DNA from: Thiomicrorhabdus heinhorstiae
GTDB taxonomy: Bacteria > Pseudomonadota > Gammaproteobacteria > Thiomicrospirales > Thiomicrospiraceae
Assembly (NCBI RefSeq): GCF_013391765.2
Contig: NZ_JACBGI020000013.1
Span: forward strand, 1-62,019
Length of the DNA: 62,019 nt
Direction: 5' to 3'
A program made the position numbers and the translations under genes. The notes below the pieces were generated by a model. It was not told the DNA's origin, made no database searches, and worked only from the letters and a program-made list of their open reading frames with translations. This document shows positions 1 to 9,090 of this stretch, piece after piece; within the stretch, counting starts at the first letter, position 1; each line of letters starts with the position of its first letter.

Positions 1-48
1 TTCTCAAAGAATGCCCGGCCTTTTCGCAAACAATTTTTTAAATTGCTT

Positions 49-3000
49 TTAAGCCTGGGTTACAGCCTGTCTGGCCAGCGCTTCTTGCTGTTTGACTCCA
101 CCATGCCACTGCCAGATGTAATACAACAACGGAATGACCAACAGAGTCAGTACGGTTGACGATAAGGTACCAAAGATCAGGGAAACCGCCAAACCGCCGA
201 ATACCGGATCGGTAATCATGATCATTGAGCCGAACATAATCGCCAGAGCCGTCAACAGAATCGGACGGAAGCGGACTTTACCGGCTTCAATAACCGCATC
301 TTTCAAAGACTGTCCCTCAGCGCGATATTCGAGAATAAAGTCAATCAACAGCAGGGAGTTTCGCACCACTATCCCCGCCAGGGCAATCACCCCGATCATG
401 GAGGTCGCGGTAAAGGCTTGCCCCGTCAGCCAGTGCCCTGGGAAAACCCCGATCATGGTCAATGGAATCGCCCCCATAACGATCACCGGCATCATAAAGG
501 ATTTATAGTATCCGACCAGAATCAGATAAATAAATACCAAAGCGACGATGAAAGCACTTCCCATATCACGGAAAACGTCCAGTGTCAGACGCATCTCTCC
601 GCCCCACAATAGCGTATATTCCATTACGTCATGCGGCTGCGCTTCAACAAAGCCCAAGTTTGCGGTATGGAAAGTAACCCCAGTTTTAGGCAGTGTTACA
701 TTATCCAGCATTTTATCCAAGGACAGAACCGCATACACCGGGCTTGATTTCAACAGCTCACCACCGATCATCACCATCCGGTGCTGATCACGCATAACGA
801 TCGGCTTGGCGTGTGTTGATTTTTCTATTTTTGCAACGGCCGAAAGCGGTACGGCATCTCCGCCGCGCGACTGGATACGTAGCGCCAATAACTGCTCAGG
901 CGTCGTACGATCCGAACGCGGCAAACGCACAATAATATTTACCGGTTCGCGAACATTATCAAGGTGCATATACCCCAACTCGTAACCGTTAATATAATCA
1001 CGCAACATTTTACTGACTTGCGCCGGCGCAACTCCCAGCAAGTTTGCCTGATCTCGATCGATATTGATCTCATAACTGACCTGATCGTCAGTCACCGAAT
1101 CATCAACATTGATCAAACCGTAAATATCACCGAAATTTTCACGCATCTCAATCGCCGCGGCACGCAGCTTGTCATAATCCGGACCATACAGCTCGGCCAT
1201 AATCTGAGTAGTAACCGGTGGCCCTGGAGGCGTTTCGTACAGCTTGACATTCGCTTGCGGGAAATCTTTGCGAATCATCGCCAAAGAATCATTAAAACGG
1301 TTAACAATCTCATGAGAAGAAACGCTACGCTGATGCTTATTCACCAGATTGACGCGGATCTGAGCAAAGTTACTGCCTTCTTTAATCAAGTCGCCACGAA
1401 CCAATGCTGCGAAATCGATAGGCGCGTGATTACCCAGATAAACACTATAGTCGGTCACAAACGGCGTTTTAGAAAGTAGATCACCAACATGGCGAACCAC
1501 GCGATCGGTTGCCTCCAAAGCCGTGCCTTCGGGCATGTCCACCTGGACCAGGAAAGTACTGGTGTTGTCATACGGCAGCATCTTAACCTCAACACCGGCC
1601 GGATGAAGCGGGTTATTCATACCGTCACCGCGGACAAACTGCAGTGCCGGTTGAACCATGGCGGCAATCAAAGCACCCAAAACCACGAACAGGAACAAAT
1701 TACGCTTGGTGCGGCTCTCAATCAGAGGATTGATCGCCTTAACATACAACTTCTGCATCCAGTCTTCTTTCTCAACATGGTGAGTTTCCAGACTTTCGCG
1801 TTCCTGCATTTCCTTGATGGCTTTTTTGCCAAGGAAACGATAAGCCGCATAAGGCACCAGAATATAAGCCACCACCAGTGAGGCAATCATCGCCACCGGC
1901 ACATTGAACGGGATCGGTGCCATAAACGGCCCCATCATTCCGGTTACGAACAGCATCGGGATAAAGGCCAGAATAACGGCAATCGTCGCAACGTTGGTCG
2001 GATTACCGATTTCATTGGTGGCACGAATCAACACTTCATCGAATTTTTCCGGATCAAAGCCGTCGTGAATATGCCTGTGGATATTCTCTATAACCACGAT
2101 CGCCGCATCCACCAGCAGACCAAGCGACAGAATCAAGGCAAACAAGGTAATTCGGTTAATCGTCTGATCGGCAATCAAGCCGACAAACAGCACTACAAAC
2201 AGAATCAACGGAACGGTCAGCGTCACGATACTCGCCTCACGCCAGCCAAGGAAAAGCACCAGTATCACGATAACCGAACCGACGGCAATACCGAGATGTT
2301 CCATCAACAGATTTACCGCGGCATTGGCTTTTTCACCGTCATTACGGGTTACAACCACATCGACATTACTCGGCAAAACACTCTTTTTCAGCATATCCAG
2401 CTTATCGAGTACGGCGTTAGCGACATCAACCGCATTGGTACCCGGCTTTTTCGCCAGCGCAATCGTGACCGCCGCCTGTTCTCCTTTATGTACCATCGTC
2501 GAATTCGGACCGAAACCGATACGAGTATAAGTATCAGTCTCTTTTGGGCCGTCGGTAATCGTCGCAATATCTTTCAGATAGATCGGACTTCCCTGATCCA
2601 TACCGATAATAATATTGCCGACTTCCTTGGCATTTCCAAGATAACCGTTAACGCGAATCAGATGATTCTGGTTATTATTGACCATCGTCCCGACAGGAAC
2701 TGAAACGTTATTACCCAACAGCATTTCACTGATGGTATCCAACGATAATCCGGTCAAAGCAATTTTGCGCGCATCCAGCCACACATTGATGGCGCGCTCC
2801 TTTCCTCCGACCACATCGGTAAAAGAGACCCCAGGAATGTTACGCAGGTTTTCAACCAGCTTCAGAGCGACATCACGCAGATCATATCCTGACAACTCTT
2901 TGGAAGTGACCGCCAGAGTCATAATCGGCACATCATCGACATTGATCGGCTTAACCAGCGGCTGCTGAGTATCCGGAGGCATCTTATCCAGATTCTGCAT

Positions 3001-3375
3001 CAACTGGTTATAAACCTTAACCAAACTGTCGACTTGATTCTGACCGACCTCAAATTGCACGGTTACCACACCGAAGTCGTTGGCGGCATAACCGAAGGTA
3101 TGGTCGACACCCGGCAGCGCTCCCATAATGGTTTCCAGAGGCTTGACCACCATATTCTCAACTTCTTCCGGAGTCGCTCCCCCTTTCGGCACAATAATAT
3201 TGGCCGCAGGCACAACGATTTGCGGGTTGTATTCACGCGGCGTAATCAAATAAGCCATGATACCGGCCAAAGTAATCGCCAGCATGATCATCATGGTGAT
3301 TTTTGAATGGATAAACGCCTTGGCCAATTTCCCGGCAATATTCAATTCGGATTTTGGCGTTGCATTCTCAGACAT
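49..3375 (-). CDS. RND efflux permease, heavy-metal-like
   Basis: Inner-membrane pump of a tripartite RND export system, 1108 aa, the usual length for AcrB/CusA-type permeases. The N-terminal membrane helix (about residues 25-45) is followed by a large periplasmic loop, a central helix bundle (about 360-520), a second loop and a C-terminal helix bundle. The fourth transmembrane helix carries LLVDAAIVVIEN with one acidic residue (D423). As I recall, AcrB has two adjacent aspartates here, whereas CusA/CzcA-like pumps have this single-Asp form, so a metal or small-cation substrate is possible. The stop lies near the window edge. The adaptor gene begins 2 nt upstream and a TolC-like gene precedes it, so one operon encodes the whole channel. 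The substrate is not shown by the sequence. Confidence 0.9.
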   Translation of the reverse strand: MSENATPKSELNIAGKLAKAFIHSKITMMIMLAITLAGIMAYLITPREYNPQIVVPAANIIVPKGGATPEEVENMVVKPLETIMGALPGVDHTFGYAANDFGVVTVQFEVGQNQVDSLVKVYNQLMQNLDKMPPDTQQPLVKPINVDDVPIMTLAVTSKELSGYDLRDVALKLVENLRNIPGVSFTDVVGGKERAINVWLDARKIALTGLSLDTISEMLLGNNVSVPVGTMVNNNQNHLIRVNGYLGNAKEVGNIIIGMDQGSPIYLKDIATITDGPKETDTYTRIGFGPNSTMVHKGEQAAVTIALAKKPGTNAVDVANAVLDKLDMLKKSVLPSNVDVVVTRNDGEKANAAVNLLMEHLGIAVGSVIVILVLFLGWREASIVTLTVPLILFVVLFVGLIADQTINRITLFALILSLGLLVDAAIVVIENIHRHIHDGFDPEKFDEVLIRATNEIGNPTNVATIAVILAFIPMLFVTGMMGPFMAPIPFNVPVAMIASLVVAYILVPYAAYRFLGKKAIKEMQERESLETHHVEKEDWMQKLYVKAINPLIESRTKRNLFLFVVLGALIAAMVQPALQFVRGDGMNNPLHPAGVEVKMLPYDNTSTFLVQVDMPEGTALEATDRVVRHVGDLLSKTPFVTDYSVYLGNHAPIDFAALVRGDLIKEGSNFAQIRVNLVNKHQRSVSSHEIVNRFNDSLAMIRKDFPQANVKLYETPPGPPVTTQIMAELYGPDYDKLRAAAIEMRENFGDIYGLINVDDSVTDDQVSYEINIDRDQANLLGVAPAQVSKMLRDYINGYELGYMHLDNVREPVNIIVRLPRSDRTTPEQLLALRIQSRGGDAVPLSAVAKIEKSTHAKPIVMRDQHRMVMIGGELLKSSPVYAVLSLDKMLDNVTLPKTGVTFHTANLGFVEAQPHDVMEYTLLWGGEMRLTLDVFRDMGSAFIVALVFIYLILVGYYKSFMMPVIVMGAIPLTMIGVFPGHWLTGQAFTATSMIGVIALAGIVVRNSLLLIDFILEYRAEGQSLKDAVIEAGKVRFRPILLTALAIMFGSMIMITDPVFGGLAVSLIFGTLSSTVLTLLVIPLLYYIWQWHGGVKQQEALARQAVTQA

Positions 3376-3377
3376 AC

Positions 3378-4475
3378 TTAAGCCCCTTCCGCTTTAGAAC
3401 CGGCAGAGGTTACTTCAACCTTGTCGCCGTTCAACATGCTCTGATTGTTATCGATCACAATCTGCTCACCCAAAGCCAAACCAGCCTGCACTTCAACCTG
3501 ATCGTCGATTGACATCCCTGTTCTGACCATATGATAGAAAGCGTGCCCGTCTTCAACCACGAAAACACCTTCAATTCCGGCTCGGACAACAATCGCCGAT
3601 TTCGGAATCATCATCGCCTGGCGAACGCCACGGGTGAAACTGATACGAGCGAAAGTACCACTGTTAACGTTATTAATATCAGGTAGACTCAATTTAACCG
3701 TGTGAGTACGGGTTTTAGGGTTCGCTGAACTCACTAAAGTATAGATCGTACCGACCAAAGGCTTATCCTGGCCATCGATCATCACTTCGGCCTCATCCCC
3801 TTGACGCAAAACGGCGTATAAATCTGCAGCCACTTCCGTCTGAACACTCAATGACTTCAAGTTTTCGATCACGACAATCGGGTTACCCGGAGCCGCCAAA
3901 TCACCGGCGACGGCCATTTTCTCTACCACCACGCCATCAAACGGAGCGGTGACGTTAGCGTATTTCAACTGCGATTCCGCCTGTTTTAAACCGGAACGAG
4001 CCGCTGCCAGGTTTTCCTGCGCGACACTATACTGCAAACGAATTTTGTCGTATTGCTGTTTGGAAACCGAATCGTCTTCATACAATTTGGTAAAACGATC
4101 ATAATCCAGTTTCGCATCCGTCAAAGCGGCTTTCGCTTGCTGATAAGCCGAATTGGCCTGCGAAATTTGGCTGCGAATATCCGCCGAGTCGATCGAGAAT
4201 AATAATTCACCACGTTTGACGGTTTGCCCGACGGTGACATTCAAGTTTTTGATATACCCCATCAAGCGAGAGGCGATGCGAGCCTTCTGATCCGGTACAA
4301 CCGCACCCGGCACAACCGTCGTCATCGGGACTTCACCCAAGCTTACTGTCGTGACTTGAGCGGCAATGGTTTGCACCGCTTCCTGAGGCGCAACCGGAGC
4401 TTCCTGCTGACAAGCGGTTAAGCCCAAAGCCGCAGCTAGAAGCGGAACGGCAAATAATTTACGTGTCTGTTTCAT
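3378..4475 (-). CDS. RND periplasmic adaptor lipoprotein (HlyD/AcrA family)
   Basis: Membrane-fusion protein of 365 aa linking the RND pump to the outer-membrane channel. The N terminus has a lipoprotein signal ending LTAC, with lipidation expected at C22. A biotinyl-lipoyl half-motif (RLMGYIKNLNVTVGQTVKRG, near residue 70) is followed by a coiled-coil hairpin rich in Q, A and L (about 95-165). The second lipoyl half (VTAPFDGVV, about 175) and beta-barrel domains come next. It lies between the permease (2 nt downstream) and the TolC-like gene (24 nt upstream) on the same strand. Family and role are clear; substrate is unknown. Confidence 0.9.
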   Translation of the reverse strand: MKQTRKLFAVPLLAAALGLTACQQEAPVAPQEAVQTIAAQVTTVSLGEVPMTTVVPGAVVPDQKARIASRLMGYIKNLNVTVGQTVKRGELLFSIDSADIRSQISQANSAYQQAKAALTDAKLDYDRFTKLYEDDSVSKQQYDKIRLQYSVAQENLAAARSGLKQAESQLKYANVTAPFDGVVVEKMAVAGDLAAPGNPIVVIENLKSLSVQTEVAADLYAVLRQGDEAEVMIDGQDKPLVGTIYTLVSSANPKTRTHTVKLSLPDINNVNSGTFARISFTRGVRQAMMIPKSAIVVRAGIEGVFVVEDGHAFYHMVRTGMSIDDQVEVQAGLALGEQIVIDNNQSMLNGDKVEVTSAGSKAEGA

Positions 4476-4499
4476 TTCAAAAAAACCTCAATTCATTCA

Positions 4500-5894
4500 T
4501 TACAGTAACTTGATATCCATCGTCCCGGTAAACAGGCGCAACTTCGCTTTGTAAACGTTGACGTCGTAATTAGCAGACACCAGATCTGCACGGGCTTTAT
4601 CCAACTGGGTCTGGGCCAATAAAACTTCCGTCATAGTCGCAACACCGTTTTCGTAGCGGCGCATAATCAACTCCAACGCCTCCTCTGCTTGCTTAACTGC
4701 CAGTTCGTTGGATTGAACCTGCTTTTGCGCAATTTGCATTTTGCGCCAAGACGTTAGCAAATCTAGACGGACTTTATTCTCTGCCGAGCGAACTGCCGCC
4801 TTTTTCTGTTCGGCAGAAGCATTCGCCATATCAATTGCACTGGCGGTTACGCCGAAGTCGGTAATTTTCCAGGAAACCACACCGGCAATCGTGTAAGAAC
4901 TGCTGTCAAAACCAGGATTTTCACTGTTCCAATCTTGACGCAGCATGACATTAAAGTGCGGATATTTGTCAGCACGCGCAGCATCGATGGCAAAATGTGA
5001 TGAGTTCGCTTCTTTACGCTGCGCTTCCAGTTGAGGGTTACCGTTCATGGCAAGGGCTAAAAGACTATCAATCGAATCTTTCGGTAATTGCAGATCCATA
5101 CGATCAGCCACATCAAGTTCCGCCGAAGCATCCATATTCATTAGCATACGCAAACTATCCAGCGCAATCTGCTCTTGACCTTGCGCTTTCATCAGAGCGA
5201 CTTCGGCCGTGGATTGATGCACTTCCGCACTTAGCAACTCCGAACGCACCACCACACCCTGTTCGACCAGGTTACGTGTGGTTTTAACAAAAGAGTCTGC
5301 GGTTTTTTTAGCCTGCTCGGCAACCTTGATATAGGAACGCGCCGCATGCACTCCTTCATAAGCTTGATAGACGTTATAAGTCAAATACTGCTGAACGGCT
5401 GAATCACCCTGTTGTGCCGCTTCGATCATGGCGGCAGCTTGTTCTTCATAACTCTTGATCTTGCCGCCGTTCCAAATCGGAATCAGCATTTCGATGCGGG
5501 TATTAAAATCGGTGTGTGCCCCGGGATAATTCAATCCACTCGGTTCATAGGCGAAATTGCCGTTATTCAATTCGGTCATCGCCGCCATGTCCACACCGAA
5601 GTCGGCAAATGCCGCTTGTCGCTGCTGTATTTTCATACCGAAAACATTTAAAGGGTTGTCCGAATTTGTAGCGGTAACAGACAGGTTTACCTGTGGATAG
5701 CGGCTCGCTTCCGCCTGCTGCAAAGCAGACTGAGCCTGTTGAATACGCGACGAACTGACATCCATCTCAGGATTCTTGTGCAATGCATCCTCCACGCACA
5801 TTTTAAAATCATAGGTCTGAGCATAAACAGACCATGGCAGCAAAGCCGTCAGCATCAAGCTTCCGGCTTTTAATAACGAATACTTCTGTTTCAT
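4500..5894 (-). CDS. TolC-family outer membrane efflux channel
   Basis: Outer-membrane channel component of the RND system, 464 aa from the chosen start. That start (ATG at 5894) is preceded by GGAGG at good spacing and opens a signal peptide ending PWSVYAQ. The frame extends 75 codons further upstream but that stretch lacks a ribosome site and would bury the signal peptide. The mature protein has two repeats of long amphipathic helices rich in A, Q and E (for example around residues 60-80 and 210-260), typical of the outer membrane efflux protein family. First gene of the three-gene operon. Confidence 0.88.
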   Translation of the reverse strand: MKQKYSLLKAGSLMLTALLPWSVYAQTYDFKMCVEDALHKNPEMDVSSSRIQQAQSALQQAEASRYPQVNLSVTATNSDNPLNVFGMKIQQRQAAFADFGVDMAAMTELNNGNFAYEPSGLNYPGAHTDFNTRIEMLIPIWNGGKIKSYEEQAAAMIEAAQQGDSAVQQYLTYNVYQAYEGVHAARSYIKVAEQAKKTADSFVKTTRNLVEQGVVVRSELLSAEVHQSTAEVALMKAQGQEQIALDSLRMLMNMDASAELDVADRMDLQLPKDSIDSLLALAMNGNPQLEAQRKEANSSHFAIDAARADKYPHFNVMLRQDWNSENPGFDSSSYTIAGVVSWKITDFGVTASAIDMANASAEQKKAAVRSAENKVRLDLLTSWRKMQIAQKQVQSNELAVKQAEEALELIMRRYENGVATMTEVLLAQTQLDKARADLVSANYDVNVYKAKLRLFTGTMDIKLL

Positions 5895-6117
5895 TTTGCC
5901 TCCGAGCAAAGTCCTTTTTTCGGTGAAGCCATGCACCGCCATAATTTCAATTCCGGCCAAGACATTTGAAAAAGACCGTGAAACCCTGCATGGTTTCCGA
6001 TAGCAAAAAAGGATGTTAAAACACCCTTTTTTCGCTCTTTCAAAAGTCATTGAATCACCCTGTAAAACCTGCCATCTAACCTTAGCGATTCTACGGATAT
6101 AACTCAAGCTTATTAAC

Positions 6118-6137
6118 ATATAAGAATTTTCTTATAT
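6118..6137. promoter_or_regulatory. 20-bp palindrome at the RND operon start site
   Basis: Perfect inverted repeat with 9-bp arms (ATATAAGAA / TTCTTATAT) and a 2-bp centre. It sits directly over the predicted transcription start of the leftward RND promoter (-10 at 6136-6141), where a repressor of the TetR or MarR kind would block initiation. No regulator gene is adjacent, so the binding protein is unknown. Confidence 0.5.
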
Positions 6138-6163
6138 TATAGTGACTTCATGCTTCAAGTAAA
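6136..6163 (-). promoter_or_regulatory. Sigma-70-like promoter for the RND operon
   Basis: On the minus strand, TTTACT (6158-6163) and a perfect TATAAT (6136-6141) are separated by 16 nt. The start site would fall near 6129, about 235 nt before the TolC-like start codon, leaving a long leader. A second inverted repeat (ATATTAG-N6-CTAATAT, 6171-6190) lies just upstream and overlaps the end of the hydrolase gene. Confidence 0.5.
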
Positions 6164-6183
6164 CCCAAATATATTAGAAAAAA

Positions 6184-6810
6184 CTAATATGAAGCTATAA
6201 TGACATTTTTAAGCCAAATCAATTCACCATGAAAAAAATGGCTGGCACCCGACCGCCAAAAAAGATCCGCCGAACTTTCCGGCCTTGTAACCCATTCCAA
6301 AACTTCTCTTGCATCGATTACTTCATCCCTGCCTCCTTGAATACAGGTCCAGGGAATGGATACCGGATCTAAAGAAGAGAAATCATATAAACCGATCGGC
6401 GGCGCAACCGTACAAATTCTGTCAACCTGAACCTCGGACAAAGCTCTTAAAGAAACATAACTACCGAAAGAGAAACCGGCCAATACCGTTTCTTTAACAG
6501 GCAATTGTTCGCGAGCCCAACTTAAGGCCTTAAGCAAGTCCGCGGTTTCACCCATCCCTTCGTCGTATTCACCCTCACTTTTCCCGACACCCCTAAAATT
6601 ATAGGCAAGGGTCGCATAGCCTAAACTTTGAAAAGCGCGCTCCATAGTGGTAATCACCTTATTATTCATAGTGCCGCCGAACAAAGGGTGCGGATGACTT
6701 AGTACCACCAACTTACTTTCGCTCACACCATCAAAGTCGGCAAAATTATGTCGAATCTCCAGATTTCCATGAACACCTTTAATAAGAGTCGTTTGTAGAT
6801 TTTTTTTCAA
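6184..6810 (-). CDS. Alpha/beta hydrolase, small serine-hydrolase type
   Basis: Cytoplasmic alpha/beta-hydrolase of 208 aa without a signal peptide. The oxyanion region LSHPHPLFGGTMNN (about residue 37) and the nucleophile elbow GFSFGS (about 120) fit the YpfH/DUF-type family often annotated simply as alpha/beta hydrolase. The acid (GGRDEVID, about 160) and histidine (GASHFFHG, about 187) complete a likely triad. The start is TTG, supported by AAAGGA seven bases upstream. It is transcribed toward the RND operon but a promoter lies between them. Substrate unknown. Confidence 0.8.
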   Translation of the reverse strand: MKKNLQTTLIKGVHGNLEIRHNFADFDGVSESKLVVLSHPHPLFGGTMNNKVITTMERAFQSLGYATLAYNFRGVGKSEGEYDEGMGETADLLKALSWAREQLPVKETVLAGFSFGSYVSLRALSEVQVDRICTVAPPIGLYDFSSLDPVSIPWTCIQGGRDEVIDAREVLEWVTRPESSADLFWRSGASHFFHGELIWLKNVIIASY

Positions 6811-6936
6811 CTTTAAATCCTTTATTATTGATGCAAATCAAAAAGCGTCTTGCACGAGTCATAAAACAGATGGCGACATCACTCTGCCTCGCAAAAACGC
6901 TGAATAATAAATACATAATCAAAAAGAGCTCGCTAA

Positions 6937-8073
6937 ATGCCTACCAGACAAATCGTTATCGACGACGCCGTGCCATATGCCGCCGACATGTTCGGCCACT
7001 TAGGCGAAATCACTCTGCTACCGGGAAAAAAAATCACCCCATCCGATGTACAAAATGCCGATGCTCTGATTGTTCGTTCGCGAACACAGGTTAACCAGAA
7101 TCTGCTGACAAACAGCCGCGTGCAGTTTGTCGGCAGTACCGTTGTCGGTTTGGATCACATAGACCAAACCTATCTCCAAAAAAACGACATTCACTTTTAC
7201 TCCGCCCAAGGCTGCAATGCAAACTCGGTGGCCGAATACGTTATCCATGTGTTATTCGATCTTGCCGAACGGCACGGCTTTGACCTGCAACACAAAACCC
7301 TGGGTATTATAGGCGTCGGCAATGTCGGCGGGCGTCTGTATCAAAAAGCGCAAAACCTAGGCATCAAATGCTTGCTCAATGATCCACCGAGAGAACGGGA
7401 TCCAAAAGATAATGAGCTAAATTTCGTGGATCTGGATCAATGCCTGACAGCGGACATTATTACCGTTCATACACCTTTATATATGAGTGGGGTTGATTGC
7501 ACCTATAATTTAATTAATGCGGAACATATCTCGCGACTGTCTCCAGAACAGATACTGATCAATGCCGCTCGTGGAGGAATCATCAATGAAGCGGCCTGGG
7601 CTGCACAACCCCTTCAAGCAATAGTTGTTGATTGCTGGGAGAATGAACCCAATATTGACGAAACGCTATACAGAAGCGCCGACTTGGCAACACCGCATAT
7701 CGCAGGCCATTCGCTGGAAGCTAAAATTGCCGGTGGCGAAATGGTCTACCGCCAGCTTTGCCGTCACTGGCAAATTGAACCTCAAAACAACTGGCAAACA
7801 TTGCTTCCACCTGACCCACAACCGATTGAAATTGATAGCCGGACGGAAAGCAGTCAAACAAAACTTCACAGACTCTTTAAAGAAGTCTACAATCCCTATA
7901 ATGATGATAGCGCCATTCGCGATAAGCAAATTCAAAAAGTCCATCTTGCCTTCGAGGATTACCGCCGCACCTATCCTCTTCGACGAGAATGGCACCGCCA
8001 TAGGGTTCAGAACATAAAAACCCCACACCTTGCTAAGCTATTAAAATCCCTAAAATTTATAATAGATGGTTAA
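6937..8073 (+). CDS. pdxB: Erythronate-4-phosphate dehydrogenase
   Basis: Second enzyme of the deoxyxylulose-5-phosphate-dependent pyridoxal phosphate pathway, oxidising 4-phosphoerythronate with NAD. The 378-aa length matches the family. The D-2-hydroxyacid dehydrogenase NAD site GIIGVGNVGG (about residue 122) is followed by the catalytic-domain motif NAARGGIINE (about 208) and the His-containing segment TPHIAGHS (about 250). The C-terminal extension typical of PdxB, a dimerisation domain, is present. It stands alone and divergently from the hydrolase. Confidence 0.92.
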   Translation: MPTRQIVIDDAVPYAADMFGHLGEITLLPGKKITPSDVQNADALIVRSRTQVNQNLLTNSRVQFVGSTVVGLDHIDQTYLQKNDIHFYSAQGCNANSVAEYVIHVLFDLAERHGFDLQHKTLGIIGVGNVGGRLYQKAQNLGIKCLLNDPPRERDPKDNELNFVDLDQCLTADIITVHTPLYMSGVDCTYNLINAEHISRLSPEQILINAARGGIINEAAWAAQPLQAIVVDCWENEPNIDETLYRSADLATPHIAGHSLEAKIAGGEMVYRQLCRHWQIEPQNNWQTLLPPDPQPIEIDSRTESSQTKLHRLFKEVYNPYNDDSAIRDKQIQKVHLAFEDYRRTYPLRREWHRHRVQNIKTPHLAKLLKSLKFIIDG

Positions 8074-8222
8074 AACACCACAAAACGTATAAGAATCCCT
8101 TAATAAAATTATATTATTTACCCCACAAAAAATTTAGGTTTGCATTTGCCTTCATAACCAGTAATCTAGCACCTGAAATGTTTTGAGCCACTCAACAAAA
8201 TTCAATCTCAAGGGAGAGCATT

Positions 8223-8792
8223 ATGAAATTAATCAACCTATTTAAAGCTGCTGTTTTAGCTGCTTCTGTTGCAACTCTTTCAGGGTGCGGCACGATTAAC
8301 GCAGCTACTAACCTAGAAGACGGCGCTTGGGATACATTCAACCAAGTTTGGGACAAATGGGTAGCAAGCGAAGGTGATATCGCAGATGCCACTATGTGGG
8401 AAGTAAAAGTCGACGAAGGCGTTTCTCTAGAAGACGTTAAAGACGCGATCAACGCAGTCGGCATCAACCGCAACCTTAAAAACGTTGGTGAACTACCACT
8501 ATCTGAAGAGCTAAAAGCTCGTGGTATTGAATCAAAAGTTATCCACGTAATGTCTTTCTGTAACCCAGAAACAGCTCGCAAAATGGTTGACTTCTCGCCT
8601 GCTATGGGTGGGTTCCTTCCATGTCGTGTAAACATCATCGAAAAAGAAGATGGCCTACACATCTATTCCATGAACATGGATATGGCTATCGAGATGGGTA
8701 AAAAAATGCCACCAGCACTGAAAGAAGCGACTATGCAAGTGCGTAACACCATCTGGGAAATGATGCAAAAAGGTAAAGCTGGCGAATTCTAA
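8223..8792 (+). CDS. DUF302-domain lipoprotein
   Basis: Predicted lipoprotein of 189 aa with signal and lipobox LSGC (C22). The C-terminal part resembles DUF302, a small alpha/beta domain recurrent in sulfur-oxidising bacteria: it has the pattern of a long amphipathic helix, then VIHVMSFCNPETARKM and a strand with MGGFLPCRVNIIE. Two cysteines (in SFCNP and LPCRV) could form a disulfide. It is a single-gene unit with a strong ribosome site (AAGGGAGAG) and its own terminator. Codon use favours cta, gct and cgt more than neighbouring genes, which suggests high expression. Biochemical role unknown. Confidence 0.7.
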   Translation: MKLINLFKAAVLAASVATLSGCGTINAATNLEDGAWDTFNQVWDKWVASEGDIADATMWEVKVDEGVSLEDVKDAINAVGINRNLKNVGELPLSEELKARGIESKVIHVMSFCNPETARKMVDFSPAMGGFLPCRVNIIEKEDGLHIYSMNMDMAIEMGKKMPPALKEATMQVRNTIWEMMQKGKAGEF

Positions 8793-8817
8793 TTTACGCC
8801 TGATTTTAAGAGCCTTT

Positions 8818-8852
8818 AAAAGCCGCTATTTTTTAGCGGCTTTTTTGTTTTT
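8818..8852 (+). terminator. Intrinsic terminator of the DUF302 lipoprotein gene
   Basis: Stem AGCCGCTA (8821-8828) / TAGCGGCT (8834-8841), 5-nt loop, followed by a run of T. Confidence 0.9.
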
Positions 8853-9038
8853 TAAGCGTAAGAAACGTCAGAAAACCCACCCCAAACTCGCTCAAGCCCA
8901 GGCCTTAATAAGCCTTTATACTAAGGCATTTCACCCCCTTCAACCGTCGATAGTTAAAAAATCAGATGCACTAATGGGGCATTAATAAATTTTAATTACT
9001 CAAAAGCCGCAAAATCCTGCATAGTTACACATGAAATC

Positions 9039-9061
9039 ACGCAGACCGTAGAAGTCTGTGT
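9039..9061 (+). other. 5'-leader stem-loop before the FadL-type gene
   Basis: ACGCAGAC and GTCTGTGT form an 8-bp hairpin (one G-U) with a 7-nt loop, ending 29 nt before the start codon. It lies just before the ribosome site (AAGAGAGAG). It could stabilise the transcript of an abundant porin, as known for ompA-like messages; this is inference. Confidence 0.35.
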
Positions 9062-9090
9062 AAATAACTTCACAAGAGAGAGTCAGACTC

